The position numbers and the translations under genes were made by a program. From Actinomycetota bacterium (GTDB taxonomy: Bacteria; Actinomycetota; Actinomycetes; S36-B12; UBA5976), in contig RFTO01000076.1 in assembly GCA_009923375.1 (NCBI GenBank), positions 1 to 5,967 on the forward strand: a DNA stretch of 5,967 bases. Direction: 5' to 3'. The notes under the pieces are model-generated. The model worked only from the letters and a program-made list of their open reading frames with translations. It was not told the origin of the DNA and did no database searches. This document shows positions 1 to 5,211 of the stretch, piece by piece (positions within the stretch are counted from its first letter, which is position 1; every line of letters begins with the position of its first letter).

Positions 1-2
1 AG

Positions 3-398
3 ACCTTCTTGACCGTGCTACACGAGTGCGGGTTTTATGAGGATGTTGTACAAGCCGAGTTGCAGGCGAATCTTCCCTTCCTCGCAACCACAAAGGTGCT
101 GATGGCGGCAGTGAAGGCGGGCATGGGCCGTGAGCAAGCGCATGCGATCGTGAAGAAGCACGCTCTGGCCGCAGTCGCGCATAAACGAAGTGGTGCAGTG
201 GGCAATCCGCTCCTTGAAACTTTGGGCGCTGATGCACAATTTCCGCTTGACACTGCGCAATTGCAGATGCTGTTGTCCGAACCGCTCGAGTTCGCAGGCG
301 CTGCCCCCGCACAAGCCAGAGCAGTGGCAGCCAGAATCGGTGGGATCTGTGACGAACATCCCGAGGCGGCGACTTACCGTCCGCAGCCCATTTTGTGA
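3..398 (+). CDS. purB: Adenylosuccinate lyase, C-terminal part (gene truncated by window start)
   Basis: This is the last 131 residues of adenylosuccinate lyase (EC 4.3.2.2). The enzyme removes fumarate from SAICAR to give AICAR, and from adenylosuccinate to give AMP; it is a cytoplasmic homotetramer of the fumarase/aspartase superfamily. The reading frame is open from base 3, so the gene continues upstream and the apparent TTG at base 9 is an internal Leu codon. The match rests on the well-conserved actinobacterial PurB C-terminal pattern: TFLTVLHECG, then LPFLATTKVLMAAVKAG, then GREQAHAIVKKHA, and a tail ending in HPEAATYRPQPIL. These belong to the helical C-terminal domain. The catalytic His/Ser residues and the signature sequence lie upstream and cannot be checked. 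The TGA stop at 396-398 is 79 bases before purC. Position next to purC fits consecutive pathway steps 8 and 7. Confidence 0.95.
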   Translation, partial: TFLTVLHECGFYEDVVQAELQANLPFLATTKVLMAAVKAGMGREQAHAIVKKHALAAVAHKRSGAVGNPLLETLGADAQFPLDTAQLQMLLSEPLEFAGAAPAQARAVAARIGGICDEHPEAATYRPQPIL

Positions 399-403
399 AG
401 TAG

Positions 404-463
404 CACCAGTCAATGCGTAACCAGTCGATGCGTCACCAGTCGATGCGTCACCAGTCAATTCGT
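404..463 (+). repeat. Four tandem 15-bp direct repeats in the purB-purC gap
   Basis: Four contiguous 15-base units occupy 404-418, 419-433, 434-448 and 449-463, with consensus CACCAGTCRATGCGT. Unit 2 begins with A instead of C; units 1 and 4 have A where units 2 and 3 have G at position 9; unit 4 has ATT in place of ATG. No two units differ by more than three bases. The array fills nearly the whole gap and ends directly before the purC ribosome-binding site. The unit length is a multiple of three and units 1-3 each carry an ATG in one frame. No internal palindrome was seen, so a classical dimeric operator is not obvious. It could be a replication-slippage product, a set of direct-repeat protein sites, or the body of a small leader ORF. 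Confidence 0.93.
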
Positions 464-481
464 AAGGGAGCACAACGTTGA
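413..481 (+). other. Possible 22-codon leader ORF inside the repeat array, overlapping the purC start
   Basis: Starting at the ATG of repeat unit 1, an open frame runs through the whole array and encodes a basic peptide with a five-residue repeat, MR(N/H)QS, ending in IRKGAQR. Its TGA stop (479-481) overlaps the purC TTG start (478-480) as TTGA, the same 4-base geometry as the purS/purQ and purQ/purL junctions. The frame is closed upstream by a TAG at 401-403, so 413 is the first ATG, 14 bases after the purB stop. There is no good Shine-Dalgarno sequence before it, only a weak GAAG at 397-400. Coupled translation from purB through this ORF to purC is possible but is an inference; the ORF may equally be a by-product of a 15-bp repeat. 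Confidence 0.2.
464..470 (+). promoter_or_regulatory. Ribosome-binding site of purC
   Basis: AAGGGAG lies 7 bases before the TTG at 478. It is the clearest Shine-Dalgarno sequence in the window and supports the unusual TTG as the true purC start. Confidence 0.8.
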
Positions 482-1365
482 CCACCGCAGCTGATTACTC
501 ACTGCCTTCTGGTTACACGCATGTGCACTCAGGCAAGGTGCGTGATTTGTGGCGCACCCCCGATGATCAGCTGCTGGTGGTTGCCAGTGATCGCATCTCC
601 GCTTACGACTGGGTTTTGCCCACCCCGATCGCGGACAAGGGGCGCGTACTCACCGCCTTGTCGTTGTGGTGGTTTGAGCGACTGAGTGCTGTTGCGCCAA
701 ACCATGTGATGTCAACAGATGTTCCCGATGCCGTTCGCGGCCGGGCGATGGTGTGCATGCCGCTGGAGATGTTCCCAGTGGAGTGCGTCGCCCGCGGCTA
801 TTTAGACGGCTCGGGTTGGGCTGAATATCAAGCCGGCCAGAAGGTGTGCGCAGTGGAACTGCCAGCAGGTTTAGTGCAGGGTTCACAACTTCCGCAGCCA
901 ATCTTCACCCCGGCGACGAAGGCTGAAATCGGGGAGCACGACGAGAACATTGACTTCACGGCGATGTCGGCCACGGTTGGCAAACGGGATGCAGAGGAGC
1001 TTCGCAGGCTCACATTGACTGTTTACTCCACCGCCGCCGAGATCGCCCGGCAGCGCGGGGTGGTGCTGGCCGACACGAAATTCGAGTTCGGCACCCAGGC
1101 CTCTAATCCGGGCAAGGTGATCCTCGCCGATGAGGTGCTGACCCCTGACTCCTCGCGCTACTGGCCCGCTGACCAGTGGAAGCCGGGCGGCCCGCAGCCG
1201 TCTTTCGATAAGCAGTACCTCCGAGACTGGCTGACATCCCCCGCCTCCGGCTGGGACCGCCATAGCGGAGACGCCCCTCCGCCTCTGCCCGATGACGTGG
1301 TGGAAAGAACTCGCGACAGATATCTGCAGGTGTACGAACTACTAACCGGCCGCACGCTGGACTGA
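478..1365 (+). CDS. purC: Phosphoribosylaminoimidazole-succinocarboxamide synthase (SAICAR synthetase)
   Basis: PurC (EC 6.3.2.6) joins aspartate to CAIR with ATP to form SAICAR, step 7 of purine synthesis, in the cytoplasm. The protein is 295 residues, usual for the family. Conserved blocks appear in order: HSGKVRDLW at 17-25 (ATP-binding N-terminal region), SDRISAYD at 37-44, VECVARGYLDGSGW at 101-114, TPATKAEIGEHDENI at 144-158 (substrate-binding region), LADTKFEFG at 197-205, LADEVLTPDSSRYW at 216-229 and GGPQPSFDKQYLRDW at 237-251. These cover the N-terminal SAICAR synthetase signature and the second signature around the DTKFEFG block, so the enzyme looks intact. The start is TTG at 478, chosen because of the AAGGGAG site 7 bases upstream and because the product aligns with the usual N-terminus a few residues before the HSGKVRDLW block. 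It is followed after 39 bp by purS. Confidence 0.97.
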   Translation: MTTAADYSLPSGYTHVHSGKVRDLWRTPDDQLLVVASDRISAYDWVLPTPIADKGRVLTALSLWWFERLSAVAPNHVMSTDVPDAVRGRAMVCMPLEMFPVECVARGYLDGSGWAEYQAGQKVCAVELPAGLVQGSQLPQPIFTPATKAEIGEHDENIDFTAMSATVGKRDAEELRRLTLTVYSTAAEIARQRGVVLADTKFEFGTQASNPGKVILADEVLTPDSSRYWPADQWKPGGPQPSFDKQYLRDWLTSPASGWDRHSGDAPPPLPDDVVERTRDRYLQVYELLTGRTLD

Positions 1366-1372
1366 CCGTGCG
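1351..1372 (+). other. GC-rich inverted repeat across the purC stop codon
   Basis: CGCACG (1351-1356) is perfectly complementary to CGTGCG (1367-1372), leaving a 10-base loop that contains the purC stop. No T-run follows, so it is not a standard intrinsic terminator. It sits just upstream of the putative purS promoter and could attenuate or process the transcript. A 6-bp stem of this composition can also arise by chance in GC-rich DNA. Confidence 0.3.
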
Positions 1373-1392
1373 CTACTTGCGACCCCACTGGG

Positions 1393-1398
1393 TAGGGT
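1393..1398 (+). promoter_or_regulatory. Candidate -10 element (TAGGGT) for a leaderless purS transcript
   Basis: TAGGGT fits the actinobacterial TANNNT -10 pattern. With the usual six bases between a -10 hexamer and +1, transcription would begin at base 1405, which is exactly the G of the purS GTG. No convincing -35 hexamer is seen 16-19 bases upstream. The same bases could instead act as a weak ribosome-binding site, with an AGGG core 7 bases from the start. The two readings cannot be separated from sequence alone. Confidence 0.4.
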
Positions 1399-1404
1399 TG
1401 GCAT

Positions 1405-1662
1405 GTGGCGCGAATCCTGGTGACAGTCATGTTGAAGCCCGAAATCCTCGACCCCCAAGGTGCTGCTGTGCGCAATGCGCTCGGCCGCCTCGGCCTCACT
1501 GGTGTGAACGATGTGCGCCAAGGCAAGCAGTTCGTCATCGAGCTGGACGGTGATCTCGACGCCGACCGCGATGCACTGCTGCACAAGCTTGCTGCTGAAT
1601 TACTCGCCAACCCCGTGATCGAGGACTACCGCCTCGAGGTCGACGCGCAGGCCACCGCGTGA
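1405..1662 (+). CDS. purS: Phosphoribosylformylglycinamidine synthase subunit PurS
   Basis: PurS is the small non-catalytic subunit of the three-part FGAM synthase (EC 6.3.5.3). From work on the family it forms a dimer that brings PurQ and small PurL together and helps ammonia pass between them. At 85 residues it has the usual length. Conserved stretches are KPEILDPQGAAV (11-22), VNDVRQGKQFVIELDG (34-49) and LLANPVIEDYRLEV (66-79), which match the PurS fold. The GTG start at 1405 gives the normal N-terminus, MARILVTVMLKP; an ATG two bases earlier is in another frame. The stop overlaps the purQ start as GTGA at 1659-1662, which suggests translational coupling and matched amounts of the complex subunits. 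A leaderless start is possible because of the TAGGGT hexamer just upstream. Confidence 0.96.
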   Translation: MARILVTVMLKPEILDPQGAAVRNALGRLGLTGVNDVRQGKQFVIELDGDLDADRDALLHKLAAELLANPVIEDYRLEVDAQATA

Positions 1663-2375
1663 GCACAGCTCGTGTGGGAGTGGTGACATTCCCCGGCTCA
1701 CTCGATGACGGAGATGCTGCCCGAGCTGCACGTGTTGCCGGAGCGGATGTTGTCCGCTTGTGGCATGCGGACACAGATCTCAGTGGGTGCGACGCTGTCA
1801 TCCTGCCTGGCGGATTCTCTTACGGCGATTACCTGCGCTGTGGTGCGATTGCTCGCTTCTCACCGATGATGGCGCAGGTAGTCGAGGCGGCGCGCGATGG
1901 ACTGCCGGTGCTCGGAATCTGTAATGGTTTCCAGATTCTGTGCGAGAGCCACTTGCTGCCCGGGGCGTTAATTCGCAACGACCACTTACATTTCATCTGC
2001 CGCGATCAGCGCATCCAGATTGAGAACAACACAACTGCGTGGACAAAAGATTTCCCCGTCGCACACGAGATCGTGATTCCGGTGAAAAACGGCGAGGGCG
2101 GTTATGTCGCCGATGACCGCACGCTGGACATGTTGGAGGCGCAAGGACGAGTCATCGCGCGTTATGTCGGCGGCAACCCAAACGGTTCGTACCGCGACAT
2201 TGCCGGCATCACCAACGAGTCGGGCACCGTTGTCGGTCTCATGCCGCACCCGGAGCACGCAATCGACACACTCACAGGCCCAACTGCTGACGGCCTCCCC
2301 TTCTTTACCTCAGTGATGAGTTTCCTGAATTCAGCTGGACATCGCACCGACGCACATGCAGGAGTAACCGCATGA
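1659..2375 (+). CDS. purQ: Phosphoribosylformylglycinamidine synthase subunit PurQ (glutamine amidotransferase)
   Basis: PurQ is the class I glutaminase subunit of FGAM synthase; it hydrolyses glutamine and supplies ammonia to PurL. The product is 238 residues, slightly above the typical 220-230. The catalytic triad is visible: Cys88 in GICNGFQ (86-92), and His197 with Glu199 in MPHPEH (195-200). Other conserved blocks are VVTFPGSLDDGDAARA near the N-terminus, ILPGGFSYGDYLRCGAIAR (48-66) with the oxyanion-side glycines, and NPNGSYRDIAGITN (173-186). The last 13 or so residues (after SFLNSAG) look like an unconserved tail. The GTG start overlaps the purS stop by 4 bases and has no strong Shine-Dalgarno sequence, so initiation probably relies on ribosomes leaving purS. 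The stop in turn overlaps purL as ATGA. Confidence 0.97.
   Translation: MSTARVGVVTFPGSLDDGDAARAARVAGADVVRLWHADTDLSGCDAVILPGGFSYGDYLRCGAIARFSPMMAQVVEAARDGLPVLGICNGFQILCESHLLPGALIRNDHLHFICRDQRIQIENNTTAWTKDFPVAHEIVIPVKNGEGGYVADDRTLDMLEAQGRVIARYVGGNPNGSYRDIAGITNESGTVVGLMPHPEHAIDTLTGPTADGLPFFTSVMSFLNSAGHRTDAHAGVTA
2359..2364 (+). promoter_or_regulatory. Ribosome-binding site of purL inside the purQ end
   Basis: CAGGAG lies 7 bases before the purL ATG at 2372 and within the last codons of purQ. It supports that start over downstream ATG codons and adds independent initiation to the coupling by the ATGA overlap. Confidence 0.7.
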
Positions 2376-4639
2376 GCACAACAACTCGTGTGGTCGACAC
2401 AGTGCAGCGCGCCGCAACCACACCCGACATCGAGCAACCGTGGGCTGATCTGGGTGTTAAAGCAGATGAATACGCGCGCATCCGCGAGATCCTCGGTCGC
2501 CGTCCCACTAGCGCGGAGCTGGCGATGTACAGCGTCATGTGGAGTGAGCACTGCAGTTACAAATCCAGCAAAGTGCACCTGCGTCAGTTTGGCGACAAGC
2601 AACCGAAAACCGATGCGCTCTTGGTTGGGATTGGTGAGAACGCTGGCGTGGTTGATGTCGGCGATGGCTGGGCGGTGACCTTCAAAGTCGAGTCACACAA
2701 TCACCCGTCGTACATCGAGCCGTATCAAGGTGCCGCAACCGGCGTCGGCGGCATCGTGCGAGACATCCTGGCTATGGGAGCGCGCCCCATCGCGGTCATG
2801 GACTCACTTCGCTTCGGCGCACCTTCGCATCCGGACACCACGCGTGTTGTGTCGGGGATCGTGGCCGGCGTCGGCGGCTACGGCAACTGCTTGGGCTTAC
2901 CGAATATCGGCGGCGAGGCAGTCTTCGACCCGTGTTATCAAGGTAACCCGTTAGTGAACGCGTTATGCGTCGGCGCCATGCGTCATGAGGACATCCATCT
3001 TGCGAAAGCCAGCGGAGTTGGAAACCTCGTGGTGCTTTATGGCGCTCGCACTGGCGGCGACGGCATCGGCGGAGTCAGCGTGCTGGCCAGTGAGTCATTT
3101 GACGCCACCGGTCCTGCTAAACGCCCAGCAGTTCAGGTGGGTGATCCGTTCATGGAGAAGTTGCTGATCGAGTGCACATTGGCGATGTTCCAAGCGCACT
3201 TGGTTGAGGGAATCCAAGATCTCGGCGGCGCCGGTCTTTCTTGTGCCACCAGCGAGTTGGCCAGTAACGGTGATGGCGGCATGCGCATTCACCTGGAGCG
3301 AGTGCCCCTGCGCGATGCGACATTGACGCCTGAAGAGATCTTGATGAGTGAGTCACAGGAACGCATGATGGCTGTCGTGCGCCCCGAGAACATCGAAGCG
3401 TTCATGGACATCTGCCGCCGCTGGGATGTCATCGCAACCGTGGTTGGCGAAGTCACCGACGGAACGCATCTGCAGGTTTTCTGGCATGACGACCTCATCG
3501 TCGACGTACCGCCTCGCACAGTTGCCCATGACGGACCTGTGTACAACCGCCCGTTCTCCCGGCCCCAATGGCTCGATGCACGCCAAGCCGATGAACCGAC
3601 AGCTGAGAAGTTGCCGCGACCGAAAACGGGCGAGGAGTTGCGGGATGCACTGCTCTCCCTCCTTGGGTCGGCGAACTTATCGAGCCGTGAGTGGATCACA
3701 TCGCAATATGACCGCTACGTCCTCGGCAATACCGTGCTGGCGATGCCTGATGATGCCGGCATCGTCCGAATCGATGAATCGAGCCAGCGCGGTATCGCGG
3801 TCTCCCTGGATTGCAACAGCCGGTTTGGAGCACTCGATCCTTATCTTGGTGCGCAGCTCGCACTCAGCGAGGCGTATCGAAATGTCGCTGTCACCGGTGC
3901 GACGCCGCTGGCGATCACTGACTGCTTGAACTTCGGCTCACCGGAAGATCCTGCTGTGATGTGGCAGTTTGCAGAAGCTGTCCGGGGGCTTGCAGATGGC
4001 TGCCTCGAGCTCGGCACCCCGGTTACCGGCGGCAACGTTTCGTTGTACAACCAAACTGGTGAGACCGCGATTCATCCAACCCCAGTCGTCGGGGTCCTTG
4101 GAGTGATTGACGACGTTCGTACTCGGGTGTCAATCAAGGGTGGCCGCATCGGCGATGTGGTGTTGCTCCTGGGCACCACAGCCGAAGAAATCGCCGGCGG
4201 TGAGTGGCTCCACGTTGCTTACGGCCACATCGGCGGCATGCCGCCGCAGGTGAACTTGGCGGCCGAGATGGCCCTGGCCTCGTTGATCCGCGCAGTGCGC
4301 GAACACCTCACCAGCGCACACGATGTGAGTGATGGTGGCTTGGCAATTGCATTGGCCGAACTCGTGCTGCGTAACGACTACGGCTTATCAGTGCAGTTGC
4401 CATTGCAGACCGAAGCGTTTATCGCATTGTTTAGCGAGTCCGTCGCCCGTGCGGTCGTGACAGTTACCGTTGCAGATGTTGATGCAGTTATGGCTGCTGC
4501 TGCAGCAGCTGGTGTGGAGTGCACTCCCATCGGACACGTCACCAGCGATGCTGCGCTGGATATCGCTGGCTGCTTCCGCCTCGAAGTCGAGCAGATGCGT
4601 CAGCCGTGGCAAGCCGCACTGCCCGCCATCATGGCCTGA
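2372..4639 (+). CDS. purL: Phosphoribosylformylglycinamidine synthase subunit PurL (small type, FGAM synthase II)
   Basis: PurL is the ATP-dependent synthetase subunit that converts FGAR plus ammonia from PurQ into FGAM (EC 6.3.5.3). At 755 residues it is the small PurL type that needs PurS and PurQ, not the fused ~1300-residue form, in agreement with the two genes upstream. It has the duplicated AIR-synthase-like architecture. The first half carries MWSEHCSYKSSK (56-67, with the conserved His60), KVESHNHPS (105-113), GAATGVGGIVRDILAMGARP (120-139), GGDGIGGV (228-235) and DLGGAGLSCATSE (283-295). The second half carries LGNTV (451-455), ALSEAYRNVAVTGATPLAITD (497-517), GGNVSLYN (553-560) and the nucleotide-site block SAHDVSDGGLA (648-658). 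No frameshift or missing motif was seen. ATG at 2372 overlaps the purQ stop and has a CAGGAG site upstream. It is followed after 19 bp by the SCP-like gene. Confidence 0.97.
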   Translation: MSTTTRVVDTVQRAATTPDIEQPWADLGVKADEYARIREILGRRPTSAELAMYSVMWSEHCSYKSSKVHLRQFGDKQPKTDALLVGIGENAGVVDVGDGWAVTFKVESHNHPSYIEPYQGAATGVGGIVRDILAMGARPIAVMDSLRFGAPSHPDTTRVVSGIVAGVGGYGNCLGLPNIGGEAVFDPCYQGNPLVNALCVGAMRHEDIHLAKASGVGNLVVLYGARTGGDGIGGVSVLASESFDATGPAKRPAVQVGDPFMEKLLIECTLAMFQAHLVEGIQDLGGAGLSCATSELASNGDGGMRIHLERVPLRDATLTPEEILMSESQERMMAVVRPENIEAFMDICRRWDVIATVVGEVTDGTHLQVFWHDDLIVDVPPRTVAHDGPVYNRPFSRPQWLDARQADEPTAEKLPRPKTGEELRDALLSLLGSANLSSREWITSQYDRYVLGNTVLAMPDDAGIVRIDESSQRGIAVSLDCNSRFGALDPYLGAQLALSEAYRNVAVTGATPLAITDCLNFGSPEDPAVMWQFAEAVRGLADGCLELGTPVTGGNVSLYNQTGETAIHPTPVVGVLGVIDDVRTRVSIKGGRIGDVVLLLGTTAEEIAGGEWLHVAYGHIGGMPPQVNLAAEMALASLIRAVREHLTSAHDVSDGGLAIALAELVLRNDYGLSVQLPLQTEAFIALFSESVARAVVTVTVADVDAVMAAAAAAGVECTPIGHVTSDAALDIAGCFRLEVEQMRQPWQAALPAIMA

Positions 4640-4658
4640 GCCAAAGAACGCGCGAAAC

Positions 4659-5060
4659 ATGAGCGATCGGGCCGTCTTCGAAGAAGAATCCACACAACGG
4701 GGCGAGTTGCGTCGACTCATTGAGTCAGTACTCGCGGCTTATGCCGCTGGTGACACTCCTGATCGCAAGCTAGCGCAGGCTGCTGTGACGGAATCACTTG
4801 CACTGCTGGCAGCAGTTGCTCCAGGGCGAAGTGTTGAGGTTCGGGTACCACCCTTTGGAGCAGTTCAAGCGGTCGCCGGTGGTGCACATCGGCGCGGCAC
4901 TCCTCGGGCCGTTGTGGAAACTGATCCAGCGACATGGCTGCAGCTCGCCACTGGCCGCCTCACCTGGGATCAGGCACAGGATTGCGGAGCATTACTGGCC
5001 AGTGGGGAACGATCGAACTTGCGTGAGCACTTGCCGCTGGTGCACCTCCCAAAGGCGTGA
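4659..5060 (+). CDS. SCP-like (sterol carrier family) protein of unknown role in the purine operon
   Basis: A 133-residue soluble protein with no signal peptide or membrane segment. It resembles the small proteins annotated in actinobacteria as sterol carrier family protein or bacterial SCP ortholog, which are often found between purL and purF. The shared core runs SVEVRVPPFGAVQ (58-70), RRGTPRAVVETDPATWLQLATG (78-99) and LASGERSNL (113-121). The TDPATW..LATG part is the SCP2-like signature. Residues 1-50 are charged and probably helical and less conserved. The ATG at 4659 is the first sensible start after purL; no strong Shine-Dalgarno sequence precedes it, so it probably depends on transcript and ribosomes from purL, 19 bp away. 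The family has no established biochemical role as far as I know; lipid binding is only suggested by the fold, and a purine-related job is inferred from position. Start and family are fairly sure, function unknown. Confidence 0.85.
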   Translation: MSDRAVFEEESTQRGELRRLIESVLAAYAAGDTPDRKLAQAAVTESLALLAAVAPGRSVEVRVPPFGAVQAVAGGAHRRGTPRAVVETDPATWLQLATGRLTWDQAQDCGALLASGERSNLREHLPLVHLPKA

Positions 5061-5211
5061 TGAACGACCTTCGCGTAACTGCGTCCAAATCACCACAATG
5101 CTGCTCATCTCCGTGGTCCTCATCTGGGTTGCCACGCGTCTTTCCCAGGATCCAGGCAGCGCCAGCGGACGCATGTAGGCGAGCGCGGCTGGCCCCCGTA
5201 GGCTTGGGCAA
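5061..5211 (+). other. Gap between the SCP-like gene and purF, probably holding the purF promoter
   Basis: This is the longest non-coding stretch in the window. Frames that cross it give low-complexity Ser/Pro/Cys-rich or very short products with no recognised family. The purF frame is closed by a TAG at 5176-5178. It holds a short inverted repeat, GCCAGC (5161-5166) with GCTGGC (5188-5193), with no T-run after it, and a -10-like hexamer next to purF. No riboswitch, operator palindrome or terminator was recognised. Confidence 0.6.
5199..5204 (+). promoter_or_regulatory. Candidate -10 element (TAGGCT) for purF
   Basis: TAGGCT fits the actinobacterial TANNNT -10 pattern. It ends 7 bases before the purF GTG, so transcription would begin at A5211 or G5212, giving a leaderless or nearly leaderless message. 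The flanking bases TAGGCTTGG closely match TAGGGTTGG before purS. No good -35 hexamer is seen at normal spacing. A weak ribosome-binding role for the AGG core (5200-5202, 9 bases from the start) is the alternative. Confidence 0.4.

Noticed and set aside
9..11. TTG as a start for a small separate gene at the window's left edge
   Set aside because: The frame is open upstream to base 3 and the encoded sequence is internal to the conserved PurB C-terminal domain.
399..477. CRISPR array or purine riboswitch in the purB-purC gap
   Set aside because: The 15-bp units are directly adjacent with no spacers, and no paired-helix riboswitch core could be recognised.
18..485. Antisense 155-codon ORF with repeated TGDAS/TGYAL-like residues
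   Set aside because: The apparent protein repeat is just the reverse strand of the 15-bp DNA array, and the rest lies antisense to purB. It has no recognisable family.
1158..1610. Antisense 150-codon ORF across the purC end and purS
   Set aside because: Overlaps two firmly identified genes and gives a Ser/Arg-rich product typical of antisense frames in GC-rich DNA.
3426..3929. Same-strand 167-codon ORF in another frame inside purL
   Set aside because: purL is intact and conserved across this stretch; the alternative product has no recognisable motif.
4496..4509. Perfect 14-bp palindrome GCTGCTGCAGCAGC in purL
   Set aside because: It comes from a run of six Ala codons (GCT/GCA) in a region where PurL homologues are also Ala-rich; no regulatory role is implied.
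4470..4658. Upstream extension of the SCP-like frame into purL (open from 4470)
   Set aside because: It would overlap the conserved purL C-terminus by about 170 bases, and the extra residues are not like SCP-family N-termini; ATG at 4659 fits better.
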